Source: Streptomyces sp. NBC_00878 (lineage in GTDB: Bacteria > Actinomycetota > Actinomycetes > Streptomycetales > Streptomycetaceae). From it: a stretch of DNA of 64,000 nt. Below the pieces are notes generated by a model. It saw only the letters and a list, made by a program, of their open reading frames with translations. It did no database searches and was not told where the DNA came from. The position numbers and the translations under genes are program-made. Location: contig NZ_JAPEOK010000001.1 in NCBI RefSeq assembly GCF_026341515.1, positions 9,300,001-9,364,000 of the forward strand, given 5' to 3'. This document shows positions 42,167 to 49,802 of this stretch, piece by piece (within the stretch, counting starts at the first letter, position 1; each line of letters opens with the position of its first letter).

Positions 42167-42540
42167 TTACGGTTCGGTGACGTCAGCCCGCATGGTCGGC
42201 GAGCCGCCCTGGGGGCGAGGACAGTGATGCGGCCCAGGGCGAGGCGGATCAGGTGCCGGTCGGCGAAGTCGCGCAGCACCTTGGTGCACGTTTCGCGGAG
42301 GTGCCGACCAGGGCGGCGATCTCCTGGCGGATGAGCGTGATCTGCAGGCGGCGGGCCTGAGCACCCGTGGCCGGGTCTTGGCCGTGAGGGCCAACGGGAT
42401 AGTGGCGATCCGCTGCGGTACCGACTGAAGACGCTGTCGGACAGGCGCTGTTCGAGATCGGTCAGGCACCGGCCGAGGATCTCGGTGATGCGGGGCGGAG
42501 ATGCGGGCGTCGGTCAGCAAGAAGCGGTGGACGTCGGTGC
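42167..42540 (-). pseudogene. Crp/Fnr-family regulator, decayed
   Basis: Across three frames the DNA reads QRIATIPLALTAK, then LQITLIRQEIAALVGTS, then MLRDFADRHLIRLALGRITV, the order of the C-terminal half of a Crp-type helix-turn-helix (LTRQEIAALVGTSRETVxRVLRDFADRGLI). Several indels; no cAMP-binding part is seen. May once have controlled the redox operon beside it. Confidence 0.6.
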
Positions 42541-42606
42541 GAAGAGCCTGCCGATCGGGCGTCGACACGCCTGTGGATCGCCCATGTATACGCCAGTAGA
42601 AGGGAG

Positions 42607-43845
42607 TTGTACGCTGCAAAGGTGGTGGGGGACAATTATCGTTTTGGGGAGTACGAGCTGGACACGGCTCGTCATCAGCTCCGCCGGGCCGGTGAGCCGG
42701 TCCACGTCGAGCCTCGGGCTCTGGATCTGCTGTGCCACTTGGTCGAGCGACGGGACCGGGTGGTGGCGAAGAACGAGCTGCTGGATGAGGTGTGGGGTGA
42801 CCGCTTTGTCAGCGAGGCGGCCCTTACCACGGCGCTGCGGACCGTGCGGTTGGCTGTGGGCGACACCGGCAGTCAGCAGCGACTGATCCGCACGGTGCAC
42901 CGGCGGGGCTATCAGTTCGTGGCCCCGGTGACAGTGGTCGGGGCCGGTCCGCCCGTCGGGTCCGTCGTGGAGCCGACGTCGGCGGGCGGGCCGAACGACG
43001 TGGGGAGACGTCAGACCATCCGGTTCTGCCGGGCCGACGACGGCACCCGCATCGCCTACGCCACCGTCGGCTCGGGCCCGCCGTTACTCAAGGCGGCCAA
43101 CTGGCTGACCCATCTCGACCTTGAGTGGATGAGCCCGGTGTGGTCGCACTGGCTGGGAGGTCTCGCCCGCAACCGCCAACTGATCCGCTACGACGAGCGG
43201 GGTTGCGGCCTCTCGGACTGGGCCGTGCCCAGCTTCAGGTTCGACGACTGGGTCGACGACCTCGAGAGCGTGGTCGAGGCCGCCGGGCTTGATTGTTTCC
43301 CTCTGCTGGGGGTGTCTCAGGGTGGTGCGGTGGCTGTGGCCTATGCCGCGCGCCGTCCCGAACGGGTCAGCCGGCTGATCCTCGCCGGGGCGTACGCCCG
43401 AGGACGGCAGGTGCGGGCACAGGGCGAGGCCGAGCGCGAAGAGGCGAACCTCGACCTGGATCTGGCCCGAGTGGGGTGGATGCACCAGGATCCCAGCTTC
43501 CTGCGGGTCTTCGCCTCCCAGTTCCTGCCCGAGGGCACACCGGGGGACTGGGAGGACTTCAGCGCCTTCCAGCGGCGGACGACCTCTCCGGCCAACGGGG
43601 TTCGCTTCCTGGAGGAGTTCGCCCGGATCGACGTCTCCGACATCGCCCATCGGGTGGAGTGCCCGACGCTGATCATTCATTCGCGCGATGATGGGCGGGT
43701 GCCGGCCTCGCAGGCCAGTGAGCTGGCCGCTCTCATTCCCGACAGCCGGCTGGTGCTGCTCAAGAGCAGCAATCACCTGCTCACCGCGTTCGAGCCGGCC
43801 TGGGACGAGTTCCTGTCCCACATCGACGCCTTCCTGTCCGAGTGA
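42607..43845 (+). CDS. Winged-helix regulator fused to alpha/beta hydrolase
   Basis: 412 residues from TTG 42607, or slightly shorter from GTG 42622. The N-terminus (about 8-110) is an OmpR/SARP-type DNA-binding winged helix: YRFGEYELDTARHQLRRAGE, EPRALDLLCHLVERRDRVVA, LIRTVHRRGYQFVAPV. After a linker, residues about 138-412 form an alpha/beta hydrolase with nucleophile GVSQGGAVAV, acid in HSRDDGRVPA and His in SSNHLLTAF. A one-protein enzyme or ligand sensor joined to a transcription factor; the hydrolase may bind or cleave the signal. Opposed by an FAD oxidoreductase gene. Confidence 0.85.
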   Translation: MYAAKVVGDNYRFGEYELDTARHQLRRAGEPVHVEPRALDLLCHLVERRDRVVAKNELLDEVWGDRFVSEAALTTALRTVRLAVGDTGSQQRLIRTVHRRGYQFVAPVTVVGAGPPVGSVVEPTSAGGPNDVGRRQTIRFCRADDGTRIAYATVGSGPPLLKAANWLTHLDLEWMSPVWSHWLGGLARNRQLIRYDERGCGLSDWAVPSFRFDDWVDDLESVVEAAGLDCFPLLGVSQGGAVAVAYAARRPERVSRLILAGAYARGRQVRAQGEAEREEANLDLDLARVGWMHQDPSFLRVFASQFLPEGTPGDWEDFSAFQRRTTSPANGVRFLEEFARIDVSDIAHRVECPTLIIHSRDDGRVPASQASELAALIPDSRLVLLKSSNHLLTAFEPAWDEFLSHIDAFLSE

Positions 43846-43880
43846 CCTCAGCGGTCGACCGGCGGGCTGCGGGGTCCGGG

Positions 43881-45248
43881 TCAGGCAACCGGTCGTCTGC
43901 GTACCGCGGGGCCGGCAGGCGTTTCAACTCTTGCGGGAGAGCGGCGGGCGGCCAGCAGTACTCGGATGACCATGGCCGGGGTCATGAGTGACTGCGGCCG
44001 GGCCAGCAGGTTCTGCACCCGCAGCGTCTGGCGGGCCACCGGGACGGAGGTGTGGCAGGCCCGGAACACCTTGTCGATGTAGCGGTTGACGAGGCCGGTG
44101 CCAGGCGGCTTGGACCCGCTGGTGCGAGGGTCGGCGAAGTCGGCCCCTGCCGCGATCCTCCACGGTATGTCGACCACTTTTGCGGCCCGCTGGTAGAAGT
44201 CACGCGCCAGTGCGGGGGAGGCAGGGCCGTGGCGTTCGACGGCCTGGCCCAGGGCTTGGGCCTGCAGGGTCGCCGCAGACATTCCCTGCCAGTGAAGGGG
44301 GTTGAGGCTGCAGATGGCATCCCCCAGCACCAGGAATCCCGGTGGGGTCCGCTCCAACCGCTCCACGTGGCGGCGCCGGCTGGTGGGCATCCGATGGCTG
44401 AGGACCGGTGTGAGGGCCTCGGCCCGGGCGAGGACATCGGCGATCGCGGGCGATGGCAGGGAGCGGGCGAAGTCCTCGTACTCGGCCGGCTCGGTCGGGG
44501 GGACATCACCGTGGAGCGAACCCACGGTGATGATCCAACGGCCGCCCTCCACGGGCACCATCATGCCCACGCGGTGACCGCGGGCCGGGTTGTCGACCAC
44601 GAGGGCGAGAGTGCCGTCGAGATCGTCCGGCCGCCGCCGCACGGTCCGGGTTCCGTAGGCCGTGTCGATACGGATGGCGGAGACCTCGGGTGCCGGAAAT
44701 CCCGCTGTGGCCAACTGGTCGAGGAAACGGGTGTTGCGGCCGGTGCAGTCGACCACGAGGTCGGCCCGGTGCTCGGTTCCGTCGATCCGGATACCGGCCA
44801 CCCGGCCGCCTTCCAGGACCAAGCGGTCCACGGCCGTCTCGTCGGTGATGGACACGTTGGACCGTTGCCGCAGGAGCCGCTCGCGCACCGTGCACTCCAG
44901 CAGGGGCCGGCTCATCGACATCGTGAGGAATCCGAGATCGGACCGTATCCGGTGGGCGCCCGCCTGGTGCCACACCAGGTCCTTGGCGTCGAGGGGGACC
45001 GCGCCTGCCCGCACTAGTTCGTCGATGAGACCGGGGAACCAGCCGGCCAGGAGTTGCTGGCCGGTGGCCAGCAGTACGTGGGCGTGACGTCCCTGGGGGA
45101 CGCTTCTGCGCGTGACCGCGTCCTGCGGCAGGCGGTCCCGTTCCAGTACCGTCACCCGATCGACGTGCTCACTCAGGACCCGTGCGGTCAGCAGGCCCGC
45201 TATGCCCGCGCCGATGACCACGGCGGTGGTGCCGTTGCGCTGCCTCAC
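43881..45248 (-). CDS. FAD-dependent monooxygenase/oxidoreductase
   Basis: 455 residues. GTG at 45248, GGAGGG about 8 bases upstream. FAD-binding VVIGAGIAGLLTARVLSEHV (about 10-29), substrate-side VTRRSVPQGRHAHVLLATGQ (about 45-64), and the second FAD motif FLVLGDAICSLNPLHWQGMS (about 308-327, GD box). Resembles hydroxylase- or geranylgeranyl-reductase-like flavoproteins of secondary metabolism; substrate unknown. Preceded by a triple heptamer array that looks like a SARP box. Confidence 0.88.
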   Translation of the reverse strand: MRQRNGTTAVVIGAGIAGLLTARVLSEHVDRVTVLERDRLPQDAVTRRSVPQGRHAHVLLATGQQLLAGWFPGLIDELVRAGAVPLDAKDLVWHQAGAHRIRSDLGFLTMSMSRPLLECTVRERLLRQRSNVSITDETAVDRLVLEGGRVAGIRIDGTEHRADLVVDCTGRNTRFLDQLATAGFPAPEVSAIRIDTAYGTRTVRRRPDDLDGTLALVVDNPARGHRVGMMVPVEGGRWIITVGSLHGDVPPTEPAEYEDFARSLPSPAIADVLARAEALTPVLSHRMPTSRRRHVERLERTPPGFLVLGDAICSLNPLHWQGMSAATLQAQALGQAVERHGPASPALARDFYQRAAKVVDIPWRIAAGADFADPRTSGSKPPGTGLVNRYIDKVFRACHTSVPVARQTLRVQNLLARPQSLMTPAMVIRVLLAARRSPARVETPAGPAVRRRPVA

Positions 45249-45325
45249 CTCTCACCCTCCAGCTCGAACCCGGGCCGAAGGCGGCCCTGGGCCTGCTCGA
45301 GCATCGCGCTGTCACCGGGCCAGGA

Positions 45326-45354
45326 CTTGAGGGAAATCTGAGGCTTTTCTGAGG
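45326..45354. promoter_or_regulatory. Triple heptamer array upstream of the FAD oxidoreductase
   Basis: CTTGAGG (45326-45332), TCTGAGG (45337-45343) and TCTGAGG (45348-45354), exactly 11 bp apart. Tandem heptamers with 11-bp period are the hallmark of SARP/OmpR-type winged-helix binding sites. Lies about 80-105 bp upstream of the start codon at 45248. Confidence 0.6.
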
Positions 45355-45749
45355 AGGAGCCGAAGTCGGCCGGAAAGCCGGCACCTGGCGGGCCCGAAAG
45401 CCACCGTGAAGCGATCACGTGCCCACTCCCGGGCGCGGGCGGCACTTCCGGCATGCGACCACCAGCGTGAACGGGAGGCGATGTCGGGGACGTTCGCGTG
45501 CACGCCGACAGAAGACGGCGCGTGGGTGTGGACCGGAGTTAACGTGCGCAGCCGAACAGCCGCCGGCGTGCCCCGGCTCATTCGCCACGGCGGCCACACG
45601 CCACCAGGCCGGCCTGAAGCACCCCACCGGCTTCGCCGGACACGACGGCCACGGTGACCAGCCCGAGCCGACCTGGGGCTACCACCTCAACTTCTTGGAC
45701 GGGAGCCGCCACCCCGGTCTGCCGGATGCGGTCGGCTCCCTCAGCTCCT
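45355..45749. other. 395 bp without a confident gene
   Basis: A possible frame near 45570-45700 contains HPTGFAGHDGHGDQPEPTWG, rich in His and Gly, but it lacks a start and any known domain. ATG 45481 opens a short Arg-rich frame that is unconvincing. Confidence 0.35.
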
Positions 45750-45767
45750 CCTCAGGGAAGCCTCAGA
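45750..45767. promoter_or_regulatory. Heptamer pair upstream of the secreted protein, inverted copy of the first array
   Basis: CCTCAGG (45750-45756) and CCTCAGA (45761-45767), 11 bp apart. Around it about 45 bases resemble, in inverted orientation, the stretch at 45315-45362. In each case the site faces the gene that lies beyond it. Confidence 0.5.
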
Positions 45768-45897
45768 GGTCCACCAAGTCTGGCCTGGTGGCGGGCCCGA
45801 TGCTTGAGCGGTGTCGGGCAGAGGAGCAGCCAAACGGACATCGGCCCCGGCCCGGGTCCATTTCGGACGCAAGACACCAATGAGAGATGGACACGCG

Positions 45898-46399
45898 ATG
45901 GGACTCGACAACACCAGGACGTCTTGCCTGGTCCGGACACGACGGGGGCTGGTGCTGCTGATCGCCACGGTCTGGGCTGGGCTTCCTGCTGCGGGGAACG
46001 GTTCCCGCACACGCCAACGCCACCACCAAGCACGTCGCGTCGGACGGCCAGTCGGTCGCGTTCAAGACGAGCGACAGCAGCAAGCGCGTCCGCGGCGACA
46101 TCACGGTCACCGTGAAGGCGGACGGCAACTGGAGTCAGATCTACGCAGGTGGCAGCTCAGTTGAAGATCATCAGTTTCATTGTGTGAACTACACCATGTC
46201 GTTCACCTGGGGAAATGAGATGTCGTCCGGGGCGCAACCGCCGGACACGCTCAAGGCATATCTGAATGGGTGGAGTCCCTGCGGGGCGATACGACGGGGT
46301 GGACGGTGGCATCCGGGGCGGGTGACACGCGGCAGGCGGCGACCGCTGCCCTCCAGCGAGCGGCTTCGGCTGTGTGGAAAGCGTGAAGGAAGCGCGTGA
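45898..46399 (+). pseudogene. Secreted protein with frameshift in the signal peptide
   Basis: ATG at 45898 opens a signal peptide (RTRRGLVLLIATVWAG). After about 45980 the sensible frame changes by one base and gives LLRGTVPAHANATTKHVASD, SVAFKTSDSSKRVRGDITVT, VKADGNWSQIYAGGSSVEDH and QFHCVNYTMSFTWGNEMSSG, a small beta-rich exported protein with two cysteines. The final residues to the stop at 46397 look like unselected tail. Either a sequencing error or a recent pseudogene. Confidence 0.5.
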
Positions 46400-46523
46400 T
46401 TCATGGAATAATTCCAATTCCCTTGACTGTAAAGGGAGTTGGCGACGGTCAGCTCGTTTCGATGTCGCTGCGTGGGTGTCGTCCAAGTGTCGGCCAGGGC
46501 GCGTGGTTCGAGGGGGATGCGTA

Positions 46524-49500
46524 GTGCATGGCATACAGGTGAGGCTGTTCGGTGAGGTTGCGCTCCAGCGAAGTGGCCAACCCGTGACCGCCCCGCCGGG
46601 CAAGGCCCTCGAACTGCTCTGCTACTTACTGATTCACCGTGACCGCATCCACACCCGTGAAGTGATCTCCGAGCTGCTGTGGCCGGACACCGAGCCCGGT
46701 GCCGCCCGAAAGTACCTGCGCCAGACCTTGTGGCGCCTCAACACGGCCCTGCAGGATCGGTCGGACGATCACGGTGAGGCACGTGAAGTCGTCGTCGTCG
46801 ATCCCCATTGCGTCCGCATCAACCCGGCCGCGGCCTGCTGGCTGGATGTGGACGCGTTTCAGGAGTGTTACGCGACTGTCCGTGACACACCCGGGCACGC
46901 GCTCTCCGGCGATCAGGCGAGGGCGGTGGAGTTCGCGCTCGACCTCTACCGAGGGGACCTGCTCGCCACGTGGTACCACGACTGGTGCGGCCACGAGCGG
47001 GACCGGCTGAGACATGCCCATCTGGCCATGCTGGACCAGCTGATGGGCCACTGCGAGGCACACGGGCTCTACGCCAAGGGAGTTGGCTTCGGGCAGGCCG
47101 TCCTGCGCCATGACGCGGCCCGGGAGCACACCCACCGACAGCTGATGCGGCTGCACTACGCCGCCGGAGACCGTACCGCGGCGCTCCGCCAGTACGAGCG
47201 GTGCACATCGGTGGTCGACCAGGAGTTCGGGGTGCTGCCCTCGGCGGACACCACGGTCCTGTACGAGCACATCCGGGCCGACCGGGTCGAGGACATCCTG
47301 CCGGGTGGTGCTCGGCCGGTGGTACTCGGCCGGCCGACGCTCAAGTTGTGGAACGGGGGGCCGCCCGGTCTCGCCGAACCGCACGGGCACCTGGATCCGG
47401 TACCCGTGGACGTGATTCCGGTGCCACGACCCCGGTCTCCGCGTGAGCCTGCATCGGTCGATTCCGTTCCAGTACAGTCGATCGACTCATCCGGCCCGGA
47501 CATCCGGACTCCGGGTGGCCTGCGGGACCCAGGGCGAAGACCGGCCGAGTACATCCTGGTCGAGGGGCGGGAGGACATCCCGGACGGGGGGCAGGGCAGC
47601 ATGAGTGGTTCGCGCTACACCGACTCGACGCAGCACCTGCTGGCCGAACTCGCCCGCCTCGACGTACTGCTGGGCAGACAGGTCAGGCGAGCCCGGCGAT
47701 CCCACCGGGAGCCCGCCGACGAACTCTCCGCGTTGTACATCACGGAAGCCGAGGTGGACAGGCTGCTGGATGGCACGCTCGACACTCCGCCCGACGACGG
47801 CGAACCGGAGACCGAAGCGGAGCTGGACAGGTTGTCGGCCGGGATCGCTGTACGCGTGGCCGAGAGCGTGCGTGACGGAGTGAGCCTGCGGCTGGTCGCC
47901 CTGGCCGGGTTGTTCGATCTGCATCCGGTGGATGTCGATGTCGTCGTGATGTGCCTCGCCCCGGAGATGGACCGCCGGTACGAGCGGCTGTACGGCTATC
48001 TGCACGACGACATGACCCGGCGGCTGCCCACCGTCGGCCTCGCCCTCGACATGGTGAGCGCCGACCGCACGGAGCGGGCCGCCGCACGGACCCGGTTCGC
48101 GCCGTCGGCGCCCCTGGTCGGACACCGTCTCATCACCCTCACGGAGGACTCCGCCGCGCCGCCGCACTCCCTGCTGGGCAACACAGTCCGGCTGGACCCG
48201 AGGGTCGCCGGATTCTTGCTGGGGGACGACGAGTTGGCCGGCCGACTGCGGCCGTACGCACGGATCGTCCCCCCGACCGGCACCTTCGACGACCTGCACT
48301 TCCCCGCAGAGTTCGGCGCGTCACTGACCCGGCTGAGCGAGCACGCCGACGACGGACTGGTGGTCTACTGCCAGGGGCCGTACGGCGTCGGCAAGCAGAG
48401 CGCCGCGTCCGCCTGGTCCCTGCGCTGGAAGGCGCCGCTGCTGGTGGTGTCCGCCGATCTGCTGGCGGAGCGCCCGATGGAGGAGTTCGCGGCGCTGGTC
48501 GCTCTCGTCGACCGGGAGGCACGGCTGCAGGGTGCGGTCACGTACTGGGAGAACGTCGACGTCCTCCTCGGCGAACAGGCCCGCCCCCGGCTGTCGTTGC
48601 TGCTGTCCACTCTGGCGGCTCACCCCGCCCCGGTGTTCCTGGCCGGGGACACCGCGTGGGAACCGTCCGACCCGCCGCGGGGCATGACCTTCGTACGGCT
48701 GGAGTTTCCCGCTCCCGGCTACGACGAGCGGCTGAGCCTCTGGGAGTCCGCGCTAGACGGGCTCGGCGGGACGGACCGGTCGGCGCTGGATCTGGCCGCC
48801 GTCTCCGGGAAGTTCAGGCTGAGCGGCGGTCAGATCCAGGACGCCGCGGCGACCGCCCGCAACCTGGCGCACGCCCGCGCACCCGGCGCGCCCCGGCTGA
48901 CGCAGGACGACCTGTACGCGGCGTGCCGTCTGCAGTCCAACCGCAAGCTGGCCGAACTGGCCCAGCGGATCACGCCGCACTACGCCTGGGACGACATCGT
49001 GCTGCCCGCCGACCGGATGGAGCAGTTACGGGAAGTCGCCGACCAGGTGCGCTACCGGGCCCTGGTGTACGAGTCGTGGGGTTTCGAGCGGAAACTGGCC
49101 AACGGGCGGGGGCTGGCCGTGCTGTTCGCCGGCCCGTCCGGCACCGGCAAGACCATGGCGGCCGATGTCCTGGCCCACGAACTCGGCCTGGACCTCTACA
49201 AGATCGACCTGTCGACCGTGGTGAGCAAGTACATCGGCGAGACCGAGAAGAACCTGTCCCGCATCTTCGCCGAGGCCGCCACCAGCAACGCCGTGCTCTT
49301 CTTCGACGAGGCCGACGCCATGTTCGGCAAGCGTACTCAGGTCCGCGACGCGCACGACAGGCACGCCAACCTGGAGACCAGCTATCTGCTGCAGCGGCTG
49401 GAGCAGCACGAGGGGGTGGTCGTACTGGCCACCAACCTGCGCAAGAACCTCGACGACGCGTTCATCCGCCGCCTGCACGTCACCATCGACTTCCCCGTCC

Positions 49501-49802
49501 CCGGCGTCGAGGACCGCCGCCGTATCTGGGAGCAGGTCTGGCCCAAGGAGGCTCCCCTGGACGGGAGTGTCGACCCGGATCTGTTGGCCCGGCAGATCGA
49601 CCTGCCCGGGGGCAACATCCGCAACATCGCCCTGGCCGGGGCCTTCCTGGCCGCCGCGGACGGTGGGGTAGTGACGATGGGGCATCTACTCCGGGCCACG
49701 CGGCGCGAATATCAGAAGATGGGCAAGATCCTGACCGCCGGAGATTTCGGCACCGGCACGACGACCGGAAAGGATGCTTCGCATGCGTTCCCCTCAGAGT
49801 GA
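46524..49802 (+). CDS. SARP/BTAD regulator fused to double AAA+ ATPase (eCIS ATPase)
   Basis: 1,092 residues. GTG at 46524, GAGGGGGA 6 bases upstream. Residues about 1-95 form a SARP winged helix (IQVRLFGEVALQRSGQPVTA, YLRQTLWRLNTAL) and about 100-250 a BTAD helical domain (FALDLYRGDLLATWYHDWCG, LHYAAGDRTAALRQYERCTS). After a Pro-rich linker, an eCIS-type ATPase begins near 360 (LLAELARLDVLLGRQVRRAR). A first AAA domain has a degenerate P-loop (GPYGVGKQSA, about 618-627); the second has Walker A GPSGTGKTM (about 870-878) and Walker B AVLFFDEADAMFG (about 923-935). An internal ATG (47601) after GGGGGGCAGGG could also yield the ATPase alone. ATPases of this family occur in eCIS loci; the SARP fusion is unusual. 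Confidence 0.9.
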   Translation: MHGIQVRLFGEVALQRSGQPVTAPPGKALELLCYLLIHRDRIHTREVISELLWPDTEPGAARKYLRQTLWRLNTALQDRSDDHGEAREVVVVDPHCVRINPAAACWLDVDAFQECYATVRDTPGHALSGDQARAVEFALDLYRGDLLATWYHDWCGHERDRLRHAHLAMLDQLMGHCEAHGLYAKGVGFGQAVLRHDAAREHTHRQLMRLHYAAGDRTAALRQYERCTSVVDQEFGVLPSADTTVLYEHIRADRVEDILPGGARPVVLGRPTLKLWNGGPPGLAEPHGHLDPVPVDVIPVPRPRSPREPASVDSVPVQSIDSSGPDIRTPGGLRDPGRRPAEYILVEGREDIPDGGQGSMSGSRYTDSTQHLLAELARLDVLLGRQVRRARRSHREPADELSALYITEAEVDRLLDGTLDTPPDDGEPETEAELDRLSAGIAVRVAESVRDGVSLRLVALAGLFDLHPVDVDVVVMCLAPEMDRRYERLYGYLHDDMTRRLPTVGLALDMVSADRTERAAARTRFAPSAPLVGHRLITLTEDSAAPPHSLLGNTVRLDPRVAGFLLGDDELAGRLRPYARIVPPTGTFDDLHFPAEFGASLTRLSEHADDGLVVYCQGPYGVGKQSAASAWSLRWKAPLLVVSADLLAERPMEEFAALVALVDREARLQGAVTYWENVDVLLGEQARPRLSLLLSTLAAHPAPVFLAGDTAWEPSDPPRGMTFVRLEFPAPGYDERLSLWESALDGLGGTDRSALDLAAVSGKFRLSGGQIQDAAATARNLAHARAPGAPRLTQDDLYAACRLQSNRKLAELAQRITPHYAWDDIVLPADRMEQLREVADQVRYRALVYESWGFERKLANGRGLAVLFAGPSGTGKTMAADVLAHELGLDLYKIDLSTVVSKYIGETEKNLSRIFAEAATSNAVLFFDEADAMFGKRTQVRDAHDRHANLETSYLLQRLEQHEGVVVLATNLRKNLDDAFIRRLHVTIDFPVPGVEDRRRIWEQVWPKEAPLDGSVDPDLLARQIDLPGGNIRNIALAGAFLAAADGGVVTMGHLLRATRREYQKMGKILTAGDFGTGTTTGKDASHAFPSE

